From assembly GCF_030409635.1 (NCBI RefSeq), contig NZ_JAUFQF010000001.1, positions 682,001 to 746,000 on the forward strand: DNA of 64,000 nt, given 5' to 3'. The notes under the pieces were generated by a model. The model had not been told where the DNA came from, made no database searches, and was given only the letters and a program-made list of their open reading frames with translations. Position 1 is the first letter of the stretch, and each line of letters begins with the position of its first letter. The translations under genes were made by a program, and so were the position numbers. Shown piece by piece: positions 24,488-33,706 of the stretch. This stretch comes from Vibrio agarivorans (GTDB taxonomy: Bacteria; Pseudomonadota; Gammaproteobacteria; Enterobacterales; Vibrionaceae).

Positions 24488-25720
24488 CTAGGCGTAATAC
24501 TCAATGGCCGCTGCAACCGCTTGGCCTGGGTTAATGTTCGCGCGGTGCTTAATGAGGACAGCCTCTAGTGCCGCTAGCGTGGTCAAAACACACTCTTGGC
24601 GAGCGTTGTATCCCATGGTGCCGATACGCCAGATCTTTCCGTGTAACGGGCCAAATGATGTGCCAATCTCTATACCGAATCGGGATAGCAACTCACCTCT
24701 AACCGCATCGCCATCAACATTGGCTGGAATGTACACGCCTACAACGTTATTCATCTTGTAGGTTTGGTTTCCAAACAGTTCTAGATTCATGGCGACAAGG
24801 CCTGCTGCTAATGCATCGCCCGCTTGTTTATGACGCGCAATCACTGTGTCTGGGCCTTCCTCTAGGAACAGTCGTGCACATTCACGCGCTGCATAAAGCA
24901 TACTTGTGGCTTCGGTATGGTGATTGAGACGTTCAGGGCCCCAGTAATCCATGATCATAGCAAGATCGAAATAGTTCGATTGGATCATTTTACCTTGACC
25001 GTTGATATGGTGGTCGGCGCGAATACCCGCCTCGATGTGTTTGCGTTGGTTTATCACCGCTGCACACTGGTCACTAAGCGTGATTGGTGCTGAACCAGAT
25101 GGCCCGCCTAAACATTTTTGTAGACCAGCCGATACCGCATCTAAATGCCATTCATCAACCTTAAGCTTATTGCCTGCAATTGAAGCCGTCGCGTCACAGT
25201 AGTACAACACACCGTATTTTTTACACACTTCACCGATTTCGGCCAGCGGCTGATTCATGGTTGTGGAAGTATCACCTTGAACGGTCGCCACCAGTTTCGG
25301 TTGGAATGACTTGATCGCAGCCTCGACTTGGTCAGGCATACACACCTCACCCCATTCGATATCAATAGTTTTTACTTGTGCACCAACGCGATTGGCAATT
25401 TCACACAGCAGATGACCAAAACGCCCAATCACTGGAATAAGCACTTTGTCGCCTGGCTCTAGTACAGAAACCAACACTGCTTCAATGCCTGAGCGTGCAG
25501 TACCATCAACGAGCATGGTTTGTTGGTTTTGAGTATGAAACACACCACGATAGAGTGATTGAACTTGGTTCATGTAACCTGTCATCACAGGATCGTACTG
25601 ACCAATCAACGACTGCGACAAAGCTTGGTGCACGCGTGGGTAAGCGTTAATTGGTCCCGGCCCCATCAGCATTCTTTGTGGTGGGTTTAGGGTTTCAAAG
25701 GTGTCCATTGGGTTTGTCAT
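24488..25720 (-). CDS. pucG: (S)-ureidoglycine-glyoxylate aminotransferase (PucG type)
   Basis: A class V aminotransferase. Long stretches resemble B. subtilis PucG: MGPGPINAYPRV, GQYDPVMTGYMN, DGTARSGIEAVL, IEWGEVC, the lysine in LQKCLGGPSG, YFDLAMIMDYWGPERLNHHTEAT and GKIWRIGTMGYNAR. PucG moves the amino group of ureidoglycine to glyoxylate, giving oxalurate-type product and glycine. The neighbouring M20 hydrolase would supply ureidoglycine. An alanine-glyoxylate aminotransferase role is the main alternative. TGGAGTGA precedes the ATG. Confidence 0.85.
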   Translation of the reverse strand: MTNPMDTFETLNPPQRMLMGPGPINAYPRVHQALSQSLIGQYDPVMTGYMNQVQSLYRGVFHTQNQQTMLVDGTARSGIEAVLVSVLEPGDKVLIPVIGRFGHLLCEIANRVGAQVKTIDIEWGEVCMPDQVEAAIKSFQPKLVATVQGDTSTTMNQPLAEIGEVCKKYGVLYYCDATASIAGNKLKVDEWHLDAVSAGLQKCLGGPSGSAPITLSDQCAAVINQRKHIEAGIRADHHINGQGKMIQSNYFDLAMIMDYWGPERLNHHTEATSMLYAARECARLFLEEGPDTVIARHKQAGDALAAGLVAMNLELFGNQTYKMNNVVGVYIPANVDGDAVRGELLSRFGIEIGTSFGPLHGKIWRIGTMGYNARQECVLTTLAALEAVLIKHRANINPGQAVAAAIEYYA

Positions 25721-25805
25721 GTGTCACTCCATTTCATCACTGCGTTGTGGTGACTGTGCACCACAACGTCAAATCTTGTTTATTCGTTCATTTTTAACGT
25801 GGGAT

Positions 25806-26978
25806 TCAAGCGACAAATTTTTGCGCGGTTTGAATCACTTGATGCTCTTTATGAGCTTGCCCCATCAATGAGAAGCCACACGGCCCTTCGCTCAAACAGG
25901 CGATAGGAATATGCAGCTGCGGTAACCCACTGAGACCAGCGATACTGGTCAGTCCCATTAAGACTGAGCGATACTGCGCGAGATACTCTTCTTCACTATC
26001 GAGTTTTGGTGGCCCTGATGGCGTGGTTGGAATCATCCAATAGCCGTTATGTTTTGCCATCTGCTGCTGGAGCTGTTGCTGAAACGTGTCTTGCTGCTCT
26101 AGTGCCCGAGTATACTCAGACTCCGTAATCGTTCTTGCCCAATCGACGCGCAATGTAATGCTTTCATCTAAGCTGTCGATATTGTTATCAAGCCATTGGC
26201 CATGCTTTTGAATGATCTCGTAGCCCTGAATAGTTCGAAATAACTCACTCAACCCTGTCAGTGTCCATCCGTTATCTTGCAGGTGATGACCTTCAATCAC
26301 CTCAACATCTGCGTTGCTTAGCATGGCATTAAGCGCTGTATAGCGCTCCTCGCTCATTTGTTGGCACAGGAGACTATCAAGGTAGACAACCGCTTTTGAT
26401 AAACTAGAAGCTTCAGTCTTTGATAGCGTCTCCCATACCTGCTGCATCACCGTTAGATCACGAGTAAAAATACCCGCGGTATCAAAGCTCTTCGACAGCT
26501 CAAAACAGTGATCTAAACTAAGACTTCCAAGCGTTGGCCTTAAGCCATATAAACCACAATAGCTCGCTGGTACACGGACAGAGCCGCCGGTATCGGTACC
26601 GATTGAGAAATCACAATCTCCCATTGCCACCGCTACCGCGCTGCCGCTTGAAGATCCACCTGGGATGCAATCATTGGCGATAGGATTGATTGGCGTTCCA
26701 TAATGTTTGTTCTGCCCATTGAGGCTGTATGCAAGCTCGTCGGTTTGAACTCTACCCACACACATAACCCCAGCACTAAGCAGCTTTTTAATCAGTGGTG
26801 ACGTCCGCTCTGCTTTCGAGTGGGAAGCAAGCCAACGTGGGTTCCCCGCCCCCGTTTTATAGCCTTTTACGTCAAAGAGATCTTTAAAGACAAAGCTCAA
26901 TCCGGATAGCTTTCCTTCTGTAATAGGAGCCAGCAATTCAGGGCCTTGCTCACAATAGATGCGTTTATCTTTTTGCAT
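25806..26978 (-). CDS. Amidase signature family enzyme
   Basis: The amidase signature is clear: FVFKDLFDVKG with the catalytic lysine, PGGSSSGSAVAVA with the cis-serine, and DTGGSVRVPASYCGLYGLRPT with the nucleophile serine. At 390 residues it is short for the family (usually 450-500). In the ureide operon it could hydrolyse oxalurate, oxamate or a related carbamoyl compound, as AtzE-type amidases do in some purine pathways. That is inference. The ATG follows AAGGATTT. It is 12 nt from the upstream regulator gene. Confidence 0.82.
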   Translation of the reverse strand: MQKDKRIYCEQGPELLAPITEGKLSGLSFVFKDLFDVKGYKTGAGNPRWLASHSKAERTSPLIKKLLSAGVMCVGRVQTDELAYSLNGQNKHYGTPINPIANDCIPGGSSSGSAVAVAMGDCDFSIGTDTGGSVRVPASYCGLYGLRPTLGSLSLDHCFELSKSFDTAGIFTRDLTVMQQVWETLSKTEASSLSKAVVYLDSLLCQQMSEERYTALNAMLSNADVEVIEGHHLQDNGWTLTGLSELFRTIQGYEIIQKHGQWLDNNIDSLDESITLRVDWARTITESEYTRALEQQDTFQQQLQQQMAKHNGYWMIPTTPSGPPKLDSEEEYLAQYRSVLMGLTSIAGLSGLPQLHIPIACLSEGPCGFSLMGQAHKEHQVIQTAQKFVA

Positions 26979-26989
26979 CAAAAATCCTT

Positions 26990-27811
26990 TTATTCCAACT
27001 CATTTAATTGGCTGTAACTCGCGGCAATTGCCTGACTCGATGTCGTCGCTTGCTGACCAAGTACCCGATACACTTTGTTAACCAGAAATGAAATCAAGCT
27101 CATTGGCACCGCGTAGCTGTCTAGCGGGGACTCATTGTTCATATGACAAATGATGACCTGATCCATTTTATCTGCGTATTTTTGCCCTGATTGATCAGTG
27201 ATCAACAAGCAGCGCTTGCCTTTTAGGTGCTCTACAATGTGCTCGAATTGCGCCACTCTTCGGCGTATGCCAAACAGGACAACAAAATCATCTTCTTCAA
27301 TCGAGACCAGATCTTCACCTATGGTTTGCCCAGGTAAAGGCAACAAATCAACCCCCGTGCGACACTGCATCAACTGTTGACGAAAATGCATCGCCAAGGG
27401 ATAGCCGTTTCGATAACCAATCACCTTAATGCGCTTGGCGTTGATCAACGACTCCACCATCTTTTGCGTATCCATGCTCGCAAGCTGAGCCCAAAGCTGC
27501 TCTAGCGCCTGCATGTCACTTTGAATATCACTGTCGCTGATATCGCTTGTCATTACTGGAAGCCCGCTGTCACGTTCTTCCATGAGTTCATTTCTTAATG
27601 CGAGATGATCATCATAGCCAAGCTGTCGAATGAAACGACTGACGCTGGTTTTGGATACAGAACAAGCATCGGCGATTTCAGCAGTCGACAGAATCAACAC
27701 TTTTTCAGGGTTGAGCTGCAGAAAGTCCGCAACACGACGACTGGTTTGCGTTAACTGGGCATACTGCTCAGTGATACGCGAACTAAGTGAATGGTGGGGC
27801 ATTAACGTCAT
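26990..27811 (-). CDS. MurR/RpiR-family transcriptional regulator
   Basis: An N-terminal RpiR helix-turn-helix (VLILSTAEIADACSVSKTSVSRFIRQLGY) is followed by a SIS sugar-isomerase-like domain (IKVIGYRNGYPLAMHF, LLPLPGQTIGEDL). These proteins sense phosphosugars or other small metabolites. It lies inside the ureide operon, between the ATPase and amidase genes (12 and 11 nt), so it most likely senses a ureide or oxalurate intermediate and controls its own operon. RpiR-type regulators occur in several bacterial purine-degradation clusters. Confidence 0.87.
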   Translation of the reverse strand: MTLMPHHSLSSRITEQYAQLTQTSRRVADFLQLNPEKVLILSTAEIADACSVSKTSVSRFIRQLGYDDHLALRNELMEERDSGLPVMTSDISDSDIQSDMQALEQLWAQLASMDTQKMVESLINAKRIKVIGYRNGYPLAMHFRQQLMQCRTGVDLLPLPGQTIGEDLVSIEEDDFVVLFGIRRRVAQFEHIVEHLKGKRCLLITDQSGQKYADKMDQVIICHMNNESPLDSYAVPMSLISFLVNKVYRVLGQQATTSSQAIAASYSQLNELE

Positions 27812-27823
27812 ATTAACTCGCCT

Positions 27824-28552
27824 CTATCGAACCGCTGATAAGAAGCTTTGCAACTCTTCCGTTTGCGGCGCGGCAAACACTTCTTCACTTGGTCCAGTTT
27901 CCCATACTTTCCCTTGGTTCATGAAGACCACTCGATCACCAACATCTCGTGCAAAGTTCATTTCATGGGTAACCAAGATAAGCGTCATACCTTCGGCTTT
28001 TAGTTGCTCGAGCACTTTTAGCACTTCACCAACCAATTCTGGGTCAAGTGCAGAAGTGATTTCATCACACAACAAGACTTTAGGATTCATTGCCAGAGAG
28101 CGAGCAATCGCAACACGTTGCTGCTGACCACCAGAAAGATTCGTTGGGTAAGCATCAAACTTATCTGCCAAACCGACCTTTTCTAGCAACTCTTCCGTCA
28201 TTGCTCGGCACTCTTCTGGTGTTTTCTTTAAGACCAGCTTAGGTGCTAGCATGACGTTTTCACCGACCGTCATGTGGGGGAACAGGTTAAAACTTTGGAA
28301 CACCATTCCGACACTGCGACTTAACAAGCGAAGTTTATAGTCATCCTTTTCAACCGATTGACTATCAACGATAATCACTCCTTCTTGATAGTCTTCTAAT
28401 CCATTCATGCAGCGAAGTAGCGTGCTTTTACCTGAGCCACTACGGCCAATAATTGACACAACTTCGCCAGGTTTGATCTTAAGATCAACACCCTTAAGGA
28501 CGTGGTTTTCGCCATAGAATTTATGGACTTTTTCTACACTAACGAGTGACAT
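27824..28552 (-). CDS. Amino-acid-type ABC transporter ATPase
   Basis: Walker A GRSGSGKST, Q-loop [11 protein letters not shown], signature [16 protein letters not shown], Walker B VLLCDEITSALD and switch His in VTHEM. GlnQ/HisP subfamily. The Walker B Pro of the usual DEPTSALD is Ile here (DEITSALD), which is common in this subgroup. The gene overlaps the end of the permease by 14 nt. Together with two permeases and a binding protein it forms a complete importer inside the ureide operon, so the probable cargo is allantoate or another ureide. Confidence 0.9.
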   Translation of the reverse strand: MSLVSVEKVHKFYGENHVLKGVDLKIKPGEVVSIIGRSGSGKSTLLRCMNGLEDYQEGVIIVDSQSVEKDDYKLRLLSRSVGMVFQSFNLFPHMTVGENVMLAPKLVLKKTPEECRAMTEELLEKVGLADKFDAYPTNLSGGQQQRVAIARSLAMNPKVLLCDEITSALDPELVGEVLKVLEQLKAEGMTLILVTHEMNFARDVGDRVVFMNQGKVWETGPSEEVFAAPQTEELQSFLSAVR

Positions 28553-29192
28553 TATGGCGAGCCTCCAAGTGACGAGCTAAAGAAGAAAGTGGAAAACAGA
28601 TAACAAAGTAAAGTAGAGCGACAAGTGCAAACACTTTGAATGGCTGGAAGGTCGCGTTGTTAAGCATCGTGCCCGCTTTGGTGATTTCAACAAAGCCGAT
28701 GATGGATGCTAACGCTGTGCCCTTCACGATTTGCACTGAAAAGCCCACGGTTGGAGCGATCGACAAGCGTGCAGCTTGTGGAGCAATGATGTAACGCATG
28801 GTTTGCAGGTAAGTGAGACCAAGAGTGCGACAGGCTTCCCACTGCCCTTTTGGCAGTGATTCAATACAGCCACGCCAAATATCATGAAAGTAAGCAGAGC
28901 TGTACAGAGTGAGTGACAATATAGCCGCCGTCCAAGGACTAACATCAATACCGAACAGTGATAAACCAAAGAACGCCAGAAAGAGCTGCATTAAAAGAGG
29001 GGTTCCTTGGAAGATCTCAACATAGATCTTAATCAGTTGAATAAAGGCGACATTCTTAGTGCTGCGCAGCAATGTGAGTAGCAGCCCGACTAAACCACCA
29101 CCGATAAAGGCAATAATCGAGAGCAGTACCGTCCAGCGTGCCGCTAATACCAAGTTACTGAAAATGTCCCAGTTTGAAAATTCAATCATCAT
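28539..29192 (-). CDS. ABC transporter permease 2 (amino-acid/ureide type)
   Basis: A HisMQ-type permease with about five helices. The EAA-type loop EACRTLGLTYLQTMRYIIAPQAA (approximate centre residue 135) contacts the ATPase. The ETPLLM-like segment is QGTPLLMQLFLAFF. AGGAGTGA lies 9 nt before the first ATG. It overlaps the ATPase gene and follows permease 1 after 13 nt, so the two permeases are probably a heterodimer. Confidence 0.88.
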   Translation of the reverse strand: MMIEFSNWDIFSNLVLAARWTVLLSIIAFIGGGLVGLLLTLLRSTKNVAFIQLIKIYVEIFQGTPLLMQLFLAFFGLSLFGIDVSPWTAAILSLTLYSSAYFHDIWRGCIESLPKGQWEACRTLGLTYLQTMRYIIAPQAARLSIAPTVGFSVQIVKGTALASIIGFVEITKAGTMLNNATFQPFKVFALVALLYFVICFPLSSLARHLEARHNVTR

Positions 29193-29205
29193 AATTTGGT
29201 CACTC

Positions 29206-29874
29206 CTATAAAGCTGGGTTCTTAAACGCTACGCGGCGCAACAGTTCAAACATTTGACGCATCACCATCGCTAGCACCAAGTAGATAACGGCGGTCAGAA
29301 TGTAGGATTCAAAGCTTAAGAAGCTGCGAGATTGAACAAAGTTGGCGGCAAATGTTAGATCTTCAACTGAAATTTGCGATACAACGGCGGAGCCCAACAT
29401 CACGATAATGCTTTGACTGACAAGCGCAGGATAAACACGCTGATAAGCAGGTGGTAACACAATGCGCGTGAATATCTGCATGCGGGTCAGACCCAGTGTT
29501 TTCCCTGCTTCCCACTGCCCTTTTGGAGTCGCTTCGATGCCTGCACGGATAATTTCTGCAGAGTAAGCACCGAGGTTGATTACCATAGCAATCGCACCGG
29601 CTTGCCATGCTGATAGCTTGATACCCAACGCCGGTAGACCAAAGAAGATGAAGAACAACTGAACAATAAACGGGGTGTTTCGAATCACTTCCACATAGCA
29701 GCGACATATAATACGCAGCCAACGCACTTGGCTAGTTTTCGCACCAGCGCATACAGTGCCAAGGAATAGACCAAGGAAGGTCGTGATCAACGTGAGCTCA
29801 ACGGTTACCCATAAACCTGCCACAAACTGTGGCAGGTATGGCATCAGCTCAGAGAATGATAACTGATAGTTCAT
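29206..29874 (-). CDS. ABC transporter permease 1 (amino-acid/ureide type)
   Basis: Second HisMQ-type permease. It has RNTPFIVQLFFIFFGLP and the EAA loop EAGKTLGLTRMQIFTRIVLPPA. The length (222 residues) is standard. It lies 13 nt downstream of the binding-protein gene. Similar size and motifs to permease 2 support a heterodimeric channel. Confidence 0.88.
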   Translation of the reverse strand: MNYQLSFSELMPYLPQFVAGLWVTVELTLITTFLGLFLGTVCAGAKTSQVRWLRIICRCYVEVIRNTPFIVQLFFIFFGLPALGIKLSAWQAGAIAMVINLGAYSAEIIRAGIEATPKGQWEAGKTLGLTRMQIFTRIVLPPAYQRVYPALVSQSIIVMLGSAVVSQISVEDLTFAANFVQSRSFLSFESYILTAVIYLVLAMVMRQMFELLRRVAFKNPAL

Positions 29875-29887
29875 TCAATGCTCCTAC

Positions 29888-30682
29888 TTAAGCATCTTCA
29901 AGGTCAGCTGGGAATGGCGCTTTCAGCCATTTTTGTGACATTTCTTCTAGCACACCCGCCTGTTTTGCTTCAGTGATTAGACGGTTGATCTCTTCAACTA
30001 GCGCTTCTTCTCCTTTCTTCACGCCAACAAAACACGGCGAGTTTTTCAGTAAGAACTTAGTCTCAGGCGCCTTGCTTGGATAACGTGTCGCAATTTCTGT
30101 CACAACAAGGTTACCCGTTGCAATAAGACTAACTTGACCAGAAAGGTAAGAAGAAAGTGTGGCATTGTTGTCTTCGAAGCGACGAATAGTGGTATCTTTT
30201 GGTGCGATATCCGTTAGGTTCAAGTCCTCTACTGAGCCGCGTGTAACACCAATCGTTTTACCGCTTAGGTCTTCCGCTGAGCTAACCACTTCACCTTCCG
30301 CGCCGAAGACACCAAGATAAAACGGTGCATACGCTTGTGTGAAGTCAATAGCACGCTCACGCTCGGGGTTCTTACCCATGCTTGAGATAACTAAATCGAC
30401 TTTACCTGTTTGCAGATAAGGGATTCGGTTAGCACTGGTTACAGGTACAAGCTCTAGCTTAACGTTTAGCTCTTTCGCTAAATGTTCCGCCATGTCGATG
30501 TCATAGCCTTGCGGCTTAAGATCGCGGCCTACAGAGCCAAACGGTGGAAAATCTTGAGGTACAGCAACTTTAAGAACACCATTTTTTTGCACAGATTCAA
30601 GCTGGTTTGCTTCTGCATTCGATGCACCCAATGACAAGCCCAGTGAAAGAATAACGGCGGATACTGCTGAGAATAATTTCAT
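29888..30682 (-). CDS. ABC transporter substrate-binding protein (ureide operon)
   Basis: A periplasmic family-3 binding protein of 264 residues. A signal peptide (about residues 1-25, ending ASNAEA) is followed by NGVLKVAVPQDFPPFGSV, GYDIDMAEHLAKEL, the VPVTSANRIPYLQTGKVDLVIS block and TIGVTRGSVEDLNL. It opens the minus-strand operon of importer, RpiR regulator, amidase, PucG-type transaminase and M20 hydrolase. The gene set points to a ureide such as allantoate or allantoin as ligand, although the family usually binds amino acids. About 285 bp of upstream sequence contain the promoter and a palindrome. Confidence 0.88.
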   Translation of the reverse strand: MKLFSAVSAVILSLGLSLGASNAEANQLESVQKNGVLKVAVPQDFPPFGSVGRDLKPQGYDIDMAEHLAKELNVKLELVPVTSANRIPYLQTGKVDLVISSMGKNPERERAIDFTQAYAPFYLGVFGAEGEVVSSAEDLSGKTIGVTRGSVEDLNLTDIAPKDTTIRRFEDNNATLSSYLSGQVSLIATGNLVVTEIATRYPSKAPETKFLLKNSPCFVGVKKGEEALVEEINRLITEAKQAGVLEEMSQKWLKAPFPADLEDA

Positions 30683-30910
30683 AGTATATCTCCCTATAAA
30701 TAATGAAACGTTTGAAACAACTGAATCTAGTGCTGCAACGAACGCGCCAACTATTCAGGAAATTTATAATCGTTTTATATCAACACCTTAAGGTAAAATT
30801 TGAATGACTGGCGAGATTAAACCGCACCAAAGGTGAGTCTAAATGGTGCAATTGAACCAAAGATGGTGCGCCAAAGAAACGAACGTAACAAAATGTAACC
30901 AAACAAAAAA

Positions 30911-30948
30911 GGGGTCAGAGCCAATTCGGGCGAATTGGCTCTGACCCC
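30911..30948. repeat. GGGGTCAGAGCC-family palindrome, bidirectional terminator
   Basis: GGGGTCAGAGCCAATTCG...CGAATTGGCTCTGACCCC, preceded by AAAAAA and followed by TTTTT. It is placed to end the TonB2 operon transcript on the minus strand. Confidence 0.9.
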
Positions 30949-30967
30949 TTTTTATAAAACAGATTAA

Positions 30968-32134
30968 TTAGCTGTGAGCACGCCTAAGTTGCTCTAGGTA
31001 TTTAATCCAGCTCTGAGACTGATTAGTCACTTTGATGCTATCGGCTTTCTTGGCCTGAATGATGGCTTCTTCAAGGTTGTTTAGCTTGTAATAGGCACGC
31101 GTCTTGGCGAGTGCCACCTGCTCTGCTCGACCTGGAACTTTGTCTAGCGTTCGAAGTGTCTGCTGATATCTTTGCTGTTGAAGTAAGATCTGAGCAGCAT
31201 TCCAGTGGTAATCTGGTTCATATTTCGCTGCGGCTAACCAGATGTGTACTGATTTATCCCACTCTTTTGCCTGTTGCCAATAACTGGCTTGCTCACGAAG
31301 CAGTTTCACATCGGTGTTTGCCCCTTCAAGCTGAGCGATCAGGCGCGCAGCCTTTTCTGGCACACCACGTTTGGCATAGAGTTGAGCTAATAAGTGTAAC
31401 TCTTTTTGAGTCAAATCCAGTCGTTGATGCTTGGCCAGAGCAAGCGTCGCTAGTGCACCCTTTTCATCTTTAACTCTCAGCTGAAGTCCTGCTAACTGAC
31501 GCCACCACTTCACTTCTTTCGGCTCTAGATCAATCAGATGCTCTAGAGTTGGAATCGCTGATTTCCAGCGCTCAAGTTGAAGCTCAGCGCCAAGTCTCAG
31601 TGATAAGGTGCTGACATCGGGTTTCTGCAGCTTATGCAACTCAGTCAGTGCTGTGAGTGTCGGCTTCCAGTCTTGATCTTGATAGTGTGACTGTGCAATA
31701 CGTAGATAAATATCTTGCTTCGCGGCACTGTCCGGCGCGCTCTCACTCAATGTGTAGTAATGCTTTAATGCTTGCTTGTAGTCTTCGTTGCTCAGAAGCA
31801 AGTCTGCGAGCATCTTTTCAGTGCTCCACGCTTGGTCATCTTTGAGCAAACCTGAGTCTACTGCATAGCTAATTTGCTTGATGGCATTATCTGATTGGCC
31901 ATCTTGCCAATAGAATACACCGAGCATTCGAGCGATAAAGGCTTTGTCGTAATCTCTCGAGCTATCAATACTCTCGAGAAGCGTTATCGCCTCATTCAAC
32001 TTCTCATCTTGAGACAGCTCATTGGCACGCATAACACGTGTCGCTGAGTATTGAGATAACTCTTGAGCCACCGAAACTTGAGTGATCGCTTGCGTTGCTG
32101 CTAGCAAACCAACGATTAGGATTCGTTTGATCAT
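30968..32134 (-). CDS. TPR-repeat protein of the TonB2 operon
   Basis: A secreted or membrane-linked protein with a signal peptide (residues 1-23) and about 365 residues of helical tetratricopeptide repeats (ARMLGVFYWQDGQSDNAIKQ, YLRIAQSHYQDQDWKPTLTAL, LAQLYAKRGVPEKAARLIAQ). It is the last gene of the DUF3450-ttpC-exbB-exbD-tonB unit and overlaps tonB by 4 nt. Operons of this order, ending in a TPR gene, are known in Vibrio. It probably acts as an assembly or scaffold factor; its exact role is not known. Confidence 0.82.
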   Translation of the reverse strand: MIKRILIVGLLAATQAITQVSVAQELSQYSATRVMRANELSQDEKLNEAITLLESIDSSRDYDKAFIARMLGVFYWQDGQSDNAIKQISYAVDSGLLKDDQAWSTEKMLADLLLSNEDYKQALKHYYTLSESAPDSAAKQDIYLRIAQSHYQDQDWKPTLTALTELHKLQKPDVSTLSLRLGAELQLERWKSAIPTLEHLIDLEPKEVKWWRQLAGLQLRVKDEKGALATLALAKHQRLDLTQKELHLLAQLYAKRGVPEKAARLIAQLEGANTDVKLLREQASYWQQAKEWDKSVHIWLAAAKYEPDYHWNAAQILLQQQRYQQTLRTLDKVPGRAEQVALAKTRAYYKLNNLEEAIIQAKKADSIKVTNQSQSWIKYLEQLRRAHS

Positions 32135-32748
32135 TGCTCTAACTGAAACTCCAATTTAACCGTCTGCCCTGGTTGTGAGACTGCGGTGCCATTCTCAACT
32201 TTTGGTTGATACTTCCAATTATTCAAGGCTCGTATAGCTTCACGCTCAAATACTCGTCTTGGCTCTGCTTCAACTACTTCGATGTCTGTCGGTTTACCCG
32301 TTGGATCAATCGTAAACTTCATGACAACGTAACCTTCCATTTTACGACGCAAAGCTTGAGCTGGATAACGGGGTTCAACACGATACAGAGGCATCACCTG
32401 TTGGTTGACTGAAAAATCACCAAACGATGGTGCGCTGATCGCTAGGCCTGACACACTCGTGTCTAGGTTAAGTGATGGCTGCTCCATTGCGTTTAGATTT
32501 GAGACCAAATCATCGGCTTGTGCCATTGGTGTCTCTTCAGGCATCTCTGGTGTTTCTGGTTTTTCCGGCGCTGAACGTTTACGGCGCTGCACATCTTGGT
32601 CGTTTTCTACCATCACCATGTTAAAGCTCACCCCCTCAGAGGCCTCTGGGCTTTTACGATGGCTGGTATCCACCATCCATGACATAAACATGAAAATGCT
32701 TAATGTTATTAGCAGAGCCGGAGGGCCAGCCAATATCAGACGTCCCAT
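32131..32748 (-). CDS. tonB2: TonB-family energy transducer (TonB2)
   Basis: A 205-residue TonB with one N-terminal transmembrane helix (about residues 5-26), a short spacer with KPETPEMPEETP, and a C-terminal TonB domain (YRVEPRYPAQALRRKMEGYV, FTIDPTGKPTDIEVVEAEP, EAIRALNNWKYQP). The short proline region and gene order fit the Vibrio TonB2 type. It transmits proton-motive energy from the ExbB/ExbD complex to outer-membrane TonB-dependent receptors, mainly for siderophores and haem. It overlaps exbD by 1 nt and the TPR gene by 4 nt. Confidence 0.9.
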   Translation of the reverse strand: MGRLILAGPPALLITLSIFMFMSWMVDTSHRKSPEASEGVSFNMVMVENDQDVQRRKRSAPEKPETPEMPEETPMAQADDLVSNLNAMEQPSLNLDTSVSGLAISAPSFGDFSVNQQVMPLYRVEPRYPAQALRRKMEGYVVMKFTIDPTGKPTDIEVVEAEPRRVFEREAIRALNNWKYQPKVENGTAVSQPGQTVKLEFQLEQ

Positions 32749-33152
32749 TACGGATTCTCCGCAGCCAGTGCAATATTTGCTACGCCAGCACCTTTTGCTG
32801 CATCCATGACCTTAACCACAGTGCCGTTATAGGCGTGCTCATCGGCCTGAATCACGAGCGATGCATCTGGCTTATCAAGTAGCAAGTGCTCTAACGTCGC
32901 TTCAACACGCTCAACATCTACCATGCGTTTATCGATATAGATATCGTTTGAAGAGGTAATCGCGACGAAGATACCCGCATCTTTTTGACTCACGACATTT
33001 GACGCTTGTGGTCTGTTGACCTCGACACCTGACTCTCGTACAAACGAGCTTGTCACGATGAAGAAGATCAACATGATAAATACAATATCCAGCATCGAGG
33101 TCAAATCAACTTGTGCCTCGTCTTGCCTTGTTTGTCGTCTTCCAAGTCTCAT
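32748..33152 (-). CDS. exbD2: ExbD-type biopolymer transport protein
   Basis: A 134-residue protein with a short cytoplasmic N terminus, one transmembrane helix and a periplasmic domain. The segment VDLTSMLDIVFIMLIFFIVTSSF carries the Asp (near residue 22) needed for proton conduction in ExbD/TolR proteins. It overlaps exbB by 4 nt. With ExbB and TonB it forms the energy-harvesting complex. Confidence 0.92.
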   Translation of the reverse strand: MRLGRRQTRQDEAQVDLTSMLDIVFIMLIFFIVTSSFVRESGVEVNRPQASNVVSQKDAGIFVAITSSNDIYIDKRMVDVERVEATLEHLLLDKPDASLVIQADEHAYNGTVVKVMDAAKGAGVANIALAAENP

Positions 33153-33706
33153 TGACGACTCCTTAATGATTTTTCTAGTTTAATTTCGCGTTTTTGGCAG
33201 GCTTTGAATAAACGTGCGTGAAGGAACATTCCGGTTAATGCCGCTACCATTCCAGCCATGGTTGGCAATGTGGCCAAAGAGATACCGGATGCCATCAATT
33301 TAGGATCGCTGCTGCCCTGAGTCGCCATCACATCAAACACTGAGATCATACCGGTCACGGTTCCAAGCAAACCCAACATTGGGCAGATCGCCACCAACAC
33401 TTTGATGAAGTTCAAGTTTTGATAAATTTTGCTGTGCGCTTCGGCGAGCCAACCATCTCTTATTGAGCGTGCATACCAAGAGTGCTGGTCACTACGCTTA
33501 TGCCACTCTTCTATCCAGTGTGCTCGTTGCTTGGGAAAGCTCGCGACAAGATACAGGACACGTTCAGTCACCAGTAGTACGTTGATGGCGACAATGGCCG
33601 CCAACCACCAAAGTATTTGCCCGCCCTGTTGCATGAAGCTAAGCAGCGATACAGTCATATCGCTGTTTAACAATGCTTGTGGCAACAGAGTTAGAAGCCA
33701 TTCCAT
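33149..33706 (-). CDS. exbB2: ExbB-type proton channel protein
   Basis: A MotA/TolQ/ExbB family protein of 185 residues with three membrane segments. The conserved region ICPMLGLLGTVTGMISVFDVM and the following GISLATLPTMAGMVAALTGM are typical of ExbB. It starts one base before the ttpC stop ends, so the two are translationally coupled. It is the second of two ExbB-like genes in the operon, as expected for the Vibrio TonB2 system. Confidence 0.92.
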   Translation of the reverse strand: MEWLLTLLPQALLNSDMTVSLLSFMQQGGQILWWLAAIVAINVLLVTERVLYLVASFPKQRAHWIEEWHKRSDQHSWYARSIRDGWLAEAHSKIYQNLNFIKVLVAICPMLGLLGTVTGMISVFDVMATQGSSDPKLMASGISLATLPTMAGMVAALTGMFLHARLFKACQKREIKLEKSLRSRQ

